Shown piece after piece: positions 24,702 to 37,167 of a DNA stretch of 64,000 nucleotides. Positions within the stretch are counted from its first letter, which is position 1, and each line of letters begins with the position of its first letter. The position numbers and the translations under genes were made by a program. Source of the stretch: Astropecten irregularis (lineage: Eukaryota > Echinodermata > Asteroidea > Paxillosida > Astropectinidae). Where the stretch lies: contig OZ020246.1 of NCBI GenBank assembly GCA_963971285.1, forward strand, positions 8,043,217-8,107,216, read 5' to 3'. The notes beneath the pieces were generated by a model. The model was not told the DNA's origin. It worked only from the letters and a program-made list of their open reading frames with translations, and did no database searches.

Positions 24702-26296
24702 TGCTGAAGTGAATAATGTATGTTTGCAGGTTACTTGGTGATGGAGAACAAGGATCAGCCTACTCCAGACAGCAAACAGGTCTGCATTTTAAAATAGGAG
24801 AAAAACATATTTGCAATTATGATTTATTCCAATCCGGTTCAATTTATCTAACGGTAGTCCTCCTACATGTAATGACTAATGGCCTGGCCCTGGGCAGCAT
24901 AAGCTTATTCCAAGCATAGAGTAAGGAAAAGTCTCTTCCTTATTCTATGTTCCAGGTTAGCAACAACAAATGCAATTCATTACAAAATGTAGATGATAAT
25001 TTAGCAAAATAAACTATTCGAACAGAAGCTTTCATTGATTCAAAGACGGAGCTCGTTATTAATTATTACCTGAATGAGGCATTTTGGAGACAAGATATAA
25101 ACGCGTATTTTCAATTTTGTCTGTCTAATTGATTCACTCAATGCAAACTACGTCACAATGGCTCAGTCAGAGCTCAGCTGAATGACGAGTGACCATAATA
25201 ATACATTTATATACCCCTCCTAATTTTCCTATTGCGCCTATGTACAAAAATTAGCGGTCCATAATATCCGTATTCCCAGCTGATCAAACCCTAACGCGTA
25301 ACTCAACATGTAACTTCGCGTAAGTTGAAACCATACATATCTGAAGAATAAAACATCTAGGCCTAGTGTTTTATTCTTCAAATAGGGGGCCTATGGTTGA
25401 AACACGTTCAACTTGGTTACACTTTTCTTGTTCCTATTCCACCACATAGAGTTGAACAGGTATAATATTATAAATACCATCATGGATATTGAATGGCCAC
25501 ATTTCCCTTCAACTTCACTAACGCTAGACCCATAAAAATTGCCCGGGTTGCCCCCCCGAGTCGAAGATGAGGGCAATATGCCGGTCTAGACTCTAGTGAG
25601 GGAAATGTACGTGGTATCTCCCTCAAGGCCAGTCGATATTATATAATCATAGACTTCGTATTTTATGAAACAGAGATAGCCTAGAGATACCTTAATAATA
25701 ATTATGCGCCTCCGGCCGGCAGTGATTGGGTTACTAACAAGTTAGACAGTTGAGTTAGACTGTCAGACTGTGACCCCTGTGTGGGCGGGGACCAAAAAAA
25801 AGTAAAACTAAAAGTGACCCCGCCCATGCCGCCTGCCGTTTTAATCATGGGGCCATGTTGTATGATGTAGTAAAATACTAGTCCATAACTTTTACAGTTG
25901 GTTTACATCCTAAAATTCCAATTACAACTACTTACCAGTACCAAAAGGGGACAGCAAAATACCTGTACACAAAAAGAGTGCATGAACTCTGCAAGTCCAA
26001 CTTCAACTTGATAACAAGGTTCAAAGTTCAAGCATTTTGACGAATGTAATTTATTAGCGGGGGTGTTCAAATATAAAGTTTCTATAAATTCCTTATTTAT
26101 CAATCAAAACACGGAGTAAATATACACTAATATCTTAAAATCAGTATAATTTAATTTAAATCATTGCAAAATATTACTAAATTTTTTATTTTTGTATCAC
26201 TTTAATAATACATGTAATGATAATATTTACCAAAGTATCCCCCAATGCAACATGGTTTCGCCAGGTAAACTGATGCACATGGATCTGGAATTCAAG

Positions 26297-27728
26297 ATGG
26301 CTTCCTCCGTAAAGTCAGATGCTGGTGCAAGCAGCGACCCACATTTCTCTGTCCTGCCTGATGCCGAACTCATCAAGCAGGGTGCAGAGGCAAAGGTGTA
26401 TCGAGGAAAGTTCTTGGGGAGACCTTGCGTGGTCAAGCAGCGCTTCAAGAAGAAGTATCGCCACCCAGTCTTAGATGAGAAACTAACGCAGAAGCGAACG
26501 GCACAGGAAGTGCGTTCTCTTGTGCGGTGCAGAAAAGCAGGTTGGTTTGCTCTGATCCTAATCCTCAGCTCATGAGATGCATGGAGCTATTTTAGTACTA
26601 CTTGTAAGTTGTAGTTGTACTGGGAAAGATTTCCATACACGGACTACACTGGACATTCCATGCACAAACCCTATATTACTAAAACTGAATAATTCAAAGT
26701 GTTTTCTAAGAAGTAAGACTGAGTGTAAGACTAACTTAAGTAACCATGGTAACGCTACCTGCCTCCTTGTGTATATTAGACATGATGAAGAATGGACTAC
26801 CAATATTTTATTTTATTGTCCGTGTATTTAAATCTTTCCATTATAAGGAAGGTACTAACACTGCAGGTCAACTTGCCTCTAAGCCGGCTCGCCCCTTATA
26901 TTGTCATAGGCCTAATTATTATTGAATTGCTCCGTACCCCTGGGCGACTCACCCCTGACTGACTTTTTGTGGATTTTTTTTTAACTAACTTAAGAAGTAT
27001 GTGTATATAAATCAATTCACAACATTTTAAAACTTGTATGACTGAGTTTTTTTTAAGTATTTTTTTTTTAGTTTTATTTGACGATTTCATTACTTGTATT
27101 GTTGGTCAGGGGTGGGGAGGGAGTGGGCCGGAGTCTGCCAGGGGTGAGTTGGTAAGGGACGAGTCAGCCAATGAATATAACTAGTACTACGTACTTAAAA
27201 TGTCATTCTTTTATTCTTTTTTGCTCAGGAATATCTACACCAACGATCTACTTTGTTAATTATGTGGAATTCTGCATCTACATGGAGGACATTGCTGATT
27301 CAGTCACAGTCAGAGAGTTCATTGAATGCACCCAACAGCAATCTGACTCGCAGGAAAAACTTCTCCAGCTTGCAGAGACGCTAGGCAGAATGCTGGCCAA
27401 AATGCACAGAAACGACGTCATCCATGGTGATTTGACAACATCCAATATGTTACTAAAGCAACACTCTCAGTCTGGAGATTCACAATTCTTCCCTTTGTCA
27501 GTCATCTTAATTGATTTTGGACTGAGCCAGATTTCAGGATTAGCAGAAGACAAGGGCGTGGATCTGTACGTCTTGGAGAGAGCCTTCTTGAGCACTCATC
27601 CTGACACAGAGGAGGTATTTGAAAGCGTGCTGAGAGCCTATGGAGAGACCTATAAGAAATCTGAGGAGGTGTTGAAGAAACTTGATGAAGTTCGACAGCG
27701 AGGAAGAAAAAGAGTCATGGTTGGATAA
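26297..27728 (+). CDS. TP53RK: TP53RK / PRPK / Bud32 atypical kinase, two exons
   Basis: Bud32-type kinase/ATPase of the KEOPS complex, which makes the t6A modification of ANN-decoding tRNAs; in mammals it also phosphorylates p53. Exons: 26297-26540 and 27229-27728 (TAA), 247 residues, matching the usual ~250. Start chosen at MASSVKSD (CAAGATGG); in-frame ATGs at 26252 and 26273 would add 15 and 8 residues. Visible motifs: glycine-poor nucleotide loop [11 protein letters not shown], the lysine in [44 protein letters not shown], catalytic loop [11 protein letters not shown] (the Bud32 form of HRD...N), metal-binding [25 protein letters not shown], and the basic C-terminal tail RGRKRVMVG. The intron sits inside KAGIS. 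The gene diverges from the GDAP1-like gene across about 1.6 kb. Confidence 0.97.
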
Positions 27729-28907
27729 CACAGAATCTTGTGTAGAACTAGCCCGTAAAAAGCCTCATCCTTTATAAGTGGAAGTTCCATTGGGAAATAT
27801 GAAAATGTTCACAGGCTCGGAGCATTTGGAGAGGATTTCAAACCCAAGATCATTTTAGTGAAGCTCGTCGAGTCTGAAAGAAAGACCACTTTAGTTTTTA
27901 CGTCCAAAGCTCTGTCAATGATAGTACCAGTAATTTTTCTGGACGAGAAGCTGGGAGGAGACTTAAGAATTGTGAGCACATTTGGGTGTGCAAAGCAGTG
28001 ATTTTGTGTTAGACTCACTCTTGCAAAGTATAGTACAGCACAAACATTAGACAATTATGACTGTGAAAGGGAATAAGTTACAACCATTTCACCATTATAT
28101 GCATGTCAGATCCATGGCTTTGTTTTGGAGTCTGAATGTGACTGACCAATGGATAATTTATGCAAACCGGAGATAATCTGATTCCAGGAATTCAGCAATA
28201 AGTAAAAGGAAGTAATTTTTAATGCGACAGCCCAGAAGCAAAATAAAAATTACTAAAAATGTATTCCCTGTTTCCTTTTATCCGTACACTTCGTCTTTAT
28301 TGTTTACAAAAAAATTACAACAATTCATCAAATTTATTGGGCTTACTGATTTTACATCTTAGAAAAGCTGGATGGGGATATTGGAATACTCTATACACAT
28401 TAGATTTTCAATAAAAATTTGAAAATATTGTTTACAATATGAGGAAACTTTTTGGAAATGGTTCTGAAAAACAACCAAACAAAAACAAATGTTATGCAAA
28501 TTAAACAAATGTAAATGTACGTGTAGTAGCTTTCCACATACAGAAATCTTGAAATCATCTGCTGTACTTGGCGTTTACACATTACTTCAAAATCAACTAA
28601 AGTCACATAAACATATGCATACTTTGAAAAATATATTCTATATCTCTTACAAGTTACCACTGATGAAAAGTAAAAGTGCGACACTTTAAGGACAAATTCC
28701 AAAATACCTGATTTCCTGTATCTTCCAAATAGCACATCACAGAATGAAGTTTGTTGTAGTATTCAATTCAGCCTGCTTAAAAGTTTCTCTGCCTTGTATA
28801 CCTGCCTTGTTTTTTAATTATCTTATAAAGGGCAATGTATAAAAATGTGTATTCTTCAGAATAAACAAAGGTTTCTGATGATTTCTCTCAAAATTAATAA
28901 TATAATC

Positions 28908-28985
28908 ATCAAATAACTACAAGAAAAACTGACTGAATTGGAGGTCGAATCCTGCTCCAGTAATTTTTTTGGGTTCACTTTCCAA
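28908..28985 (+). repeat. Short hairpin fragment of the tRNA-derived SINE
   Basis: A left arm (ATCAAATAACTACAAGAAAA) joins directly to the B-box end (GGTCGAATCCTGCTCCAGT) and the tail (GGGTTCACTTTCCAAT), so most of the core is deleted. AAAATTAATAA appears close to both sides and may be the target duplication. Confidence 0.55.
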
Positions 28986-29161
28986 TAAAATTAATAACAT
29001 TTAGGTATTCAATGGCATGAAATATTCACAGGACAAGGCAATTTTATAATATCTCCAAAGTCAAACGACTGGCATGACTCAAAACATTTAGTTCCTCAAT
29101 CATGTACGTCATGTCACAAAAAGAATGGTCTGAAGCTCATATATCGGATTCCTTGGAAGGT

Positions 29162-29393
29162 GAATAAAGAAAAATTTACTACAGCGGGATTCGAACCGGC
29201 GACCTGAATACCGTACAGGCGCTCTACCAACGGAGTTATCCAGCCCTACGTTGGTGGTGTCCCTAATAGTCAATTACCTTTGTTCGTTTGGCAGTCAGAA
29301 GCTATGCTATTTCTAGTCAATTTTTCTTTGTTCGCCTTTCAATGACTTAAAATAAAAATTCAGTCAGTTTCCCTTGTGGTTATTTGATGATCA
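29162..29393 (-). repeat. tRNA-derived SINE copy, antisense
   Basis: It contains the complement of the tRNA-like core (GGGATTCGAACCGGCGACCT), the complement of the head (TGTTCGTTTGGCAGTCAGAA), and then a second tail arm in sense orientation (CAGTCAGTTTCCCTTGTGGT). Like the copy at 9400 it has a hairpin layout. It lies just downstream of the DHRS4-like stop codon. Confidence 0.75.
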
Positions 29394-29410
29394 TATATTA
29401 AAGTTTAGAT

Positions 29411-32400
29411 TTACAGCCTTGAAAGGCAGCCTCCTGTGATGAGGATGTTTTCTCCTGTGACGTAAGAGGCATCGTCAGAGGAAAGGAACGCCACTACACC
29501 AGCACATTCATCTGCTTCTCCAGCCCTTGTGGAAAGAAAATCATTCATTCATTCATTCATTCATTCACTTCAAGTTTTCAACCATTTCTTTCCTCCTTCG
29601 GAGGTAAGGATTGTCTTGAAATTGATTTGAGGATAAAAAAGTGACTGATATCAGATAAAACAAAACCAGTTTTTCACTGATAGTGACAGTTGTTTAAAAA
29701 TTTTTTAAATGCCAATAGACCTTATTACTGACACTAATTCCCTCAGTCATCTTAAATGTAAGACAATGCTAAAAGCAATCTAGACAAAACAATCTATGTA
29801 TCTATGACATTTAGCCTAGAAAACTCAAATGACCTCATGCCTGAGGAACCTATAGAAGCCTCTAACAAAAACAAAAACCAGTCACTCTCCTGAGGACGAA
29901 CAGAGCACACTGTTCAGAACGCCAAGATAATACCAACAGTTCTTCTCAGAACCACACACTCTCACAGAAGAGATTGCATGGTGTCACCGCAAACCTACCT
30001 TTCTTTTAACCTCTAACAACGGTAGCCAAAGTATTTTCTAATATTTTTTGTACCTTTTTATTGCTCCTGTCGACAAGGCAGTGTCCAGAATTGCCTCATT
30101 ATTCCACAACTGAAAATAACACGAGACAAATTCAAAATTAAAAGGTAAAATGGCTACTTGTTGTCTCTCTGATAATTGTTTGTGAATCGTTCGTGAATTG
30201 TACTCACAGTCTCGCTGAATTTGGTCTTGATGATGCCGGGAGCAATACAGTTAACTCTGACACCCATGGGGCCACATTCAGAAGCAAGCGCCTTGGTCAT
30301 GCCAAGGAGAGCTGTCTTAGAAACGGAGTACGGTCCCAGGTACTACACAGAGAGCAGATTAAAAAGTAAAACCCAAACACTGAGAGTAATCATGGACAAC
30401 AATTACAGTCATCAATTACAGTCATCTTTCATTATAATACCGGGATCAGCTGCATTAACTTGTTTCTTTTTGTACATGCAAACAAAGAGACACATAGAAA
30501 AGAAGAGCCTTAAAATTTAGAGTGGATTTGTTACACCATTCCTTATACAAAGAGTCAACTTCATTTTGATTTAATTTGATATTTTAGGCTTTACATGGTT
30601 GAAAAAATGCCTTGAGGTTTACAGTGCACTATTTGGTATTTTTGTGGGTGAAAAGGGTAGATTCTGGAAAGGAAGTACTGGTAAAGATTTTAACTTTGCC
30701 ATCAGCAGACTGGCAAATAATGACAATTCCGCAAAAGCCCAAGAAACCCCGCTGAATATTGCTATAGCTTGTTGGCCCTCGAGGAAACTTTGCATTTTCT
30801 TCACTAGTCGTGGTAAACTGGTATTATAGCATACAAATGAATCAATAATATCATGTAGCTTTAGCCTCGAAAGGTTTGTTCACATCCCTCCAAAGTAAAC
30901 CCCGAATAGTGTCTGCATAAGTGTCTTGATTCAGACTAGAGTAAAAATCAGAAATACTTACAGAGAAAGGCTGGTAACCACCAACTGAAGAAACAATCAC
31001 AATTGAGGAACCCCTGAAACAATCCAAAAATTACACAATTACTCTATCTGCTAAAATGTGTCACTTTCAAAGGTCCCTAGTGCTAGAATGTAAGATAATT
31101 GATAATTCGTGGCCTGTAATGGGATGTCAACAGAAGGTTTGGGGTTGAAAAGGTGAAACCTGGTGCTGAATAAAATTATCAAATTTGTAATGTTTTGAAT
31201 TAACAATGTCATAATTCATAGCTTCACTGACATCAATTAAAACAAAACGAAATTAAACAAGACTATTAATTCTTTTATAAGCTGCCAAAGGAAAGTGTTC
31301 TTCAATCTACCCCGAGCAGAAAGTTTGCGCTTCGTTTGCAGCAATTTTAGTAGATTTTTTTAAGTAGCAGAGGAGAATGATGAAAGACTGAAATCCTCAA
31401 AAAAAGGTTCACTTACTTTCTATCCTTCATATGTGGAATGCATTCCTTGATGAGCAGAAAGGCAGCCTTCACATTGATATCAAAAATCTGTGATAAAACA
31501 AACAGCCTTCTATGTAAATCCTGCTAGGATTTAAACGTGTCAGGCCCTCCAAACATTTGATATATTTTACTATTTTAGGTCAATATTTTGGCTGATGAGC
31601 CGTTTGCAGCAGTTTATTGTATCATAGTAAAATAAACCCAGCTGAAATACATCATTCAAGTCAGCTTACAAAATCACTATAAAAGAAATTAATTTTTTTG
31701 TAATGAATACTAATGGAAGAGCTGGGTTTGTAACACACAGAGGCTGATATAACAGTGGTTTAAGGAATGAACATAGAGATTATGGGGTCATTCCCTTCAA
31801 TACACTCCAGCTGAAAGATACAAGGTTGAAACTACATGTATCTGACAGTAGCCTTCATGGAGAGTTAAAAGGTCATCCCTTCCAATACAATCCAGTCGGG
31901 CAAAGTCTGCCACTATCGGTAAACATTTTGAAAACAAAACATTTTTCTTACCTTATCCCACTGTTCTTCTGTTGTCTGGGGGAAAAAGATCAGACAAACT
32001 TGATATTTGATATGATTCTATTGAAAAAATTGAATAAATTCGTAGCAGAAAACATTACCTACTTGCCAAAAGTAAAAATAGGTTATGAACAAGTTACTAG
32101 CAAAGTGATGTGTTTCTAAATGCATTTACCTTATCTCTTTCTATTGATTGTTAATAATTAATTCCAACTTGTAAAAAAATATCAGGTCTAGTTGTGCACA
32201 AAGTAAATATCTAAATACCTGTAGCATTGGACCAAAGACTGGATTTACAGCTGCATTAGATACTAAAATGTCTATTCCGCCATGTTTAGCCACCGTCTGA
32301 AAAAAAAAAGAAAGATGCACATTTGTATTTCACATCAACCTATTACAATTGATACAAGGTTTGCAATGATAAAAGGCTGGGATTTTGACAACAATTTGGA

Positions 32401-33844
32401 CTTCCAGTGAAATAAAATGGGTGACATGATTTTGAATGTTTCACATGCTGGTAGTGTGTAAGCAATATGCATAAATTTACTTCAATTACAATTGATGACT
32501 TAGTGTACAATTTCACTGCATAGCAAACTGTTTGATCTGTGTTATAAATAATATATACATGTACTTGTTGCACTGTACTGCTAAGACAAAACTGGCTGCC
32601 AAAACTAGAAGTCTTCCAAATATTTGCTATCAGAAATGTTGTCTCACAACTCAGTGCTTCCTCCAGTTTCTTTCTTTTAAGCTGTAAAAGGGTTTCTGAT
32701 ATCTGATAGTACCTCATTGACGAGTTTGGAACGGTGTTCCGCCTTCCCAACGTGACAGACCATACCACTGACACTCAGGTCAGCAGCTTGCAGTTCCTGG
32801 ACAGCCTTGTCCACGTTAACCTGTTTGCGACTGCTGATGACCACATGGGCACCCTCATTGCCTAACCGTTTGGCAATTGAGAGGCCGATCCTGTAAATTT
32901 AAGGACGGGGAATATTCCAAAATATCATATTACAAGAAAACAGTTGTAGATCCAGATCCTGGATCTGGTCCGACCTTCTGAATCCTCTCCCAATTTTGTT
33001 CTTTTTCAATAAAACATAATTTTTTTGGCGATCCTGTTCTTGGCAAATGCCTCACAGAATATAAAAAGGTGATGAAAACTGACCTTGTTTTGAAGAAATT
33101 TGCCCATACGAATCAGTATAGTGCATGAAAAGCCTGCGAACGTACCGTGACCGATACAAACGTGTCGATCCCCACTGCAGCTATGCAGGCTATTATTACA
33201 CGCCTTGCACACACCGGTTGGGTGAGGATCCGGAAAGGTCGGATCAAGTCTGGGATCTGACTTTCAACAATAGCCATCTTTACAATTGTAAGAGTCTCCA
33301 TGGTCTTAGTCAGACTTAGGCCGGCCGAGTCACTGAGGCTGGTATGATGTGATACAACTACAAGTTCTAATAATAATATTTTCTATTTCTAAACTTAAGT
33401 TAAACTTGTTTGTTTTGTTTTTGGACAAACTTGTTTTTTATTTTTAAAGAATACATCGACAGGGTTTGTTTACGTTTGTGCATAAAGTTTAAAGTGTGAC
33501 TAAATAAAAGGAAGAACTCCATCCCCTCCCATCATGGAGGTACTCCCATCATCTTCTGCTCACCTCCTGCATCTGCAGCCCATCCCCTATTCCAGCCACG
33601 CCCCCTTCCCAGCTCCACCCCAGTCCTACCAGTACACCTGTGTCTTTTTTTGCACTTACCCTTCAGTGGATGCAGTTACAACTGCAACTTTTCCAGCCAA
33701 CCTTTTGCAAGCAAAATCACTCGTCATTCTGACAGATAGGTTTTGATAACGGTGAAGTAACGTCACTCTTTTTACCAAACCTGTATTAAAAAGTGTCCGT
33801 AAATGGCTTGAAAGAGCGCTTATTGACATTGTACTCAGCATCAT
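29411..33844 (-). CDS. DHRS4: DHRS4-like short-chain dehydrogenase/reductase, nine exons, complete
   Basis: NADPH-dependent carbonyl/retinal reductase of the classical SDR family, usually peroxisomal. Minus-strand exons: 33844-33660, 32890-32713, 32296-32219, 31975-31952, 31487-31417, 31013-30962, 30342-30208, 30109-30054, 29525-29411 (TAA). Phases are consistent and give 297 residues. Cofactor loop VTASTEGIGL spans the exon 1/2 junction. SSRK-type NADP selector reads [19 protein letters not shown] carries the structural Asn; IVIVSSVGG carries the catalytic Ser; [18 protein letters not shown] carries Tyr and Lys; [14 protein letters not shown] follows. The C-terminus SRL is a peroxisomal PTS1. 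The N-terminal ~40 residues are basic and Ser-rich ([20 protein letters not shown]), like a mitochondrial presequence. ATGs at 33844, 33841 and 33829 are all usable. Exon 4 is only 24 nt. Confidence 0.95.
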
Positions 33845-34316
33845 GCATCAGCTAAATCACTTTAACTCCAATCACGACCTTTGACCTTTAACCCCCCCCC
33901 CCCCCCCCCCCCCCTTCACGGCCAGCTAGCTGCGTCTTTCGTGCAGATTATCTATACCATTTATAAAGAGGGGTGGTGTGCGTTAAACCACCGTGTTTAA
34001 CGTGGTATTTTATCTACAATGAAATATGATGATAAATCGGTAAAGTAATCACTAATAAAAAGAAAATATAATTTGATTTTGATATAGCTTACATATACCT
34101 ACAGTACATTTTCAAACAAATATGTAATATTAATCATTGACACCCCTATAAATCTAATACAATCGAACCTTCCGATCCACAAGAGGTACGCAAAGCGCGC
34201 GGTTTTCAACATAAGCCCGCGTTGTAAATAATGCAAGCAAGCTACCTAGCACCTGACTATTCCTATTCCAACAAGTAGGCCTACCCCTAAAAATTTGTGT
34301 CGAATACAGTTGAAAT
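33845..34316. promoter_or_regulatory. Short head-to-head interval between DHRS4-like (-) and dNK-A (+)
   Basis: Only 472 bp separate the two ATGs, so a shared bidirectional promoter is likely. A run of about 22 C (about 33893-33914) sits close to the DHRS4 side, and GCGCGCGG-type words lie at 34194-34202. I cannot place transcription starts. Confidence 0.4.
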
Positions 34317-36667
34317 ATGTTGGGTGAAAATCAACAAAATGCTGATTCAATACCTGAGGTCCCTCATAGTAAACTGACCGAAGCAAAACGAAAACGTCAT
34401 GGAAAAACAAAAACCTCCAGGAGCAACGTTGCCATTGGTCGCTCAAGCTCAAAAACTTCTTCGGAAAATCGGACACCATTGACTCATGACATCAGCTCAA
34501 TGCTTGGCAACGTTAGCCTCGCCAGTGGGACTGAGAATGCCGGTAAACCTGTAACAGTAAGTCTATTCTTTCTCTTTACCCCGATGATATATTTTTTTGT
34601 ATCTATTAGTATTAGGCCTTTGCCTAAAAATTTCCTACAAATTAATCTAGCTGCAGTTATAAATAATGTTTTCACTTTCAACTTGCCTGCTTGACTTATT
34701 TTACTGTCTTCATTTGGGGTTCCTGAGCTGAGGTTTAGTACACTCAGGTTAGCTGGTACCCTGTTTCTACTCACCTAAATACGACTCTTCATCTATTGTG
34801 CCATGGGTATCAGCTAATCTGAGTGTACTAAACCTCCTCAGGTACCCCCTTTGTAAGGGTCAAGTACTAAATAGAACTCCGCGCTCGCGACGTCACATTC
34901 AGATGTTAGGACAAACAAGTCGCACTTGGCCCAATTTAATTTAACTTACACGTAAACGTTGTGGAGTTTGTCCGAACATCTGGATAACTATAGCTGCCGA
35001 TATAAAGGGTGTATTCTATAAATAGCTTGAGCGCAGAGCCCTATTGTGACTGTGGATGCAAGGGCACTAACTTTACTAACTAGGCCTACATGTAATTTAA
35101 GTGTTCCTGTTTGCAGTGCAGCTAATGAATATTTTTATAATGTTTATTACTTCCAGATTATTATCGAGGGCAACATTGGTTGTGGGAAGTCTACACTACT
35201 GAAGCACTTTGGCCAAAAGGATGATATTGAGATCTTTCCAGAGCCAGTACACAAATGGAGAGACAACAGAGGAGAGAATATGCTGGTAAAAGAATATTTT
35301 TCATTGTAAATTCAAGACCATACATTTAAATTTCAGTTTCAAATGTGTTTAGCTCAACTTTTAAAATGTATCTAATTTAAATTCAAAGTTTGTAATTCAT
35401 TGACTTATTTTAATACAGGAATTGTTCTACAAGGATCCAAGCCGTTGGAGTTGTGCATTTGAATCTTACAATCAATTTACGCTACTCCAGGAGCATCAAG
35501 CCCAGCCCAACTGCAGGATTAAATTGATGGAACGTTCCATCTTCAGTGGCAAATACTGCTTCATGGAGAGCCTCTATGAAAGGTATCATGACTATGAAGT
35601 TTGACTATGAATCTTCCTTAATCTTTTAAAACACCACTTCATGTAGTCCCTGATCCATCTTGCATTTGTTGGACTTTGACAAAGTCACCCAGCAAGCCCC
35701 ATTTAGAATTGCAGTGGAAGACAATATAAGAGCATTGCAATCTTTAAAAAAAACTGAAATATAAGCTTACATTTTAAAAGTTTTACTTGATCCACTGTTT
35801 TTGAATTTGGATTCACTTTCAAACTACATGTAATTTCTACTTGCAGGGCTTCCAGGCACTTGACTTTACAGTCGTACTAAGCATGCCACCTTCTCAGCAT
35901 AAACATGTCAACAAGGTCAAACTTTAATCTAAATACACACATTTTGTTTCTAAATCACAGCAAGAAGTTGCATACTGCAGAATACAATGTGCTGACTGAG
36001 TGGTTCGATTGGCTGATCACAACAAAGGATGTACATGTTGATCATATAGGTAAGAAAAGCCAGAAACCTGTTAATAAAGAAGACAACTAGGCATTTGGAA
36101 TCATTAAAAATGCTCTTGAATTGAAAATGTTCTGAGCTCAGCAAATGAAAAAAAAAATACAGAAAATGGTATTTTTATAGAAATATAAAATTTAAATCTT
36201 TGTTTTTGAATTGTATTAAATACTGAAAGCAATGTAAACAAGAGAAATTAATGAATTTTTGCTATTTTGTCCTCAGTGTACCTACGCAGCACCCCGGAGC
36301 AGTGTGAGAGGCGCATCATTGAGCGAAGTCGTAAGGAGGAGTCTGGGATACCTCTGGACTATCTGAGAGACCTTCATGAAAGGCACGAGGATTGGCTTAT
36401 AAGGAAGAAATTTGCACTTCCAGCTCCAGTATTAGTAAGTTATCTTCTCCTTTGCCACGTTCTGCCCTATCCTGTGCTATAATCCTCTCTGATTGTTCAT
36501 GGTCTATATAAAAGTATATATTTTGATCCTTTGTTGCACAGATTATGAATGATCAAATTTGTATCAATTTTATTATCTTCCAGATTCTTGACGCATCCAA
36601 ACCTCTCGACGAAATGGTGCATCAGTTCAAACACCTTGAAGAGCAACTGGGCTTTAATATAGTATGA
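34317..36667 (+). CDS. TK2: Deoxynucleoside kinase, TK2/dNK type, paralog A (six exons)
   Basis: Enzyme of the dNK/TK2/dCK/dGK family: phosphorylates deoxynucleosides with ATP in the salvage pathway. Exons: 34317-34556, 35157-35285, 35419-35582, 35961-36049, 36277-36434, 36584-36667 (TGA); 287 residues. Core motifs: P-loop GNIGCGKST, EPVHKWRDNRG, DPSRWSCAFESYNQFTLLQ, MERSIFSGKYCF (the DRS/ERS catalytic motif), EWFDWLI, YLRSTPEQCERRI, lid RSRKEESGIPLDYLRDLH, and HEDWLIRK. Exon 1 (80 residues) is unrelated to the usual mitochondrial leader: it begins MLGENQ, has a basic cluster KRKRHGKTK (residues 24-32) and RTPLTHDISS (52-61). The ATG context is weak, but MLGENQ is shared with paralog B, which supports it. 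TK2 versus a multisubstrate dNK cannot be decided. Confidence 0.93.
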
Positions 36668-36805
36668 ATTATAATACAATGTATCTATATTATAATTCTA
36701 ATTTGCCTTTAAAAACAATCTTTACCTAGTAAGAACATTTAATATTTAAGCACTGGGCATTACTAGATTTTTTACCTCAACTTTGTTTCTCCGTCAGTGT
36801 TGTGT

Positions 36806-37022
36806 AAAGTCCTTTTCACACGATGCTAAAAAAACTCTCAACCATTGAGAAATGTTCTCATGGTTGCGTAATCTTACAAAAGTGTCGTTGTGTGAAAGGA
36901 CACCAATGCTTGAGAGTGACCGACGTCCCTGGTGAATCCTTGAGAGATTTTGACTGAGGTCCAGACACATGAGAGAATTTCTCAATGGTGAATTTTCTTT
37001 TAGCGTCCTGTGAAAAGGCTTT
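36806..37022. mobile_element. MITE-like element with CTTTTCACACGATGCTAAA ends
   Basis: AAGTCCTTTTCACACGATGC at the left mirrors GCGTCCTGTGAAAAGGCTTT at the right (one to three mismatches over ~25 bp); the ~165-bp interior has further inverted words such as CCATTGAGAAAT and TTTCTCAATGG. No transposase frame. Confidence 0.8.
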
Positions 37023-37031
37023 AATACATAA

Positions 37032-37167
37032 TTAATGGGAACATTTTGGAGAACCGGTCTTCAAGTCAACAGCGCACGCAATTATGAGCATGCGTGCATT
37101 GTTTTACGCATGCGTACGCGTGCGTGCGCTGTTGGCTTGAAGACCGGTTCTCCAAAGTCTCCCATTG
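37032..37167. mobile_element. Hairpin element with GGAGAACCGGTCTTCAAG arms
   Basis: Inverted arms of about 45 bp, AATGGGA...GGAGAACCGGTCTTCAAGTC and its complement ending TCCCATT, enclose a GC-rich CpG-dense core of ACGCATGCG-type words. A second copy lies at 63777-63924 in the HERPUD gene. Confidence 0.88.

Larger units (their letters stand above)
27729..29410. other. Spacer between convergent TP53RK and DHRS4-like genes, with SINE copies
   Basis: Presumed 3' UTRs of both genes. A candidate TP53RK polyadenylation signal AATAAA lies near 28242. A SINE tail fragment occurs at about 28908-28985 and a larger antisense copy at 29162-29393. No further coding sequence was recognised. Confidence 0.55.
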
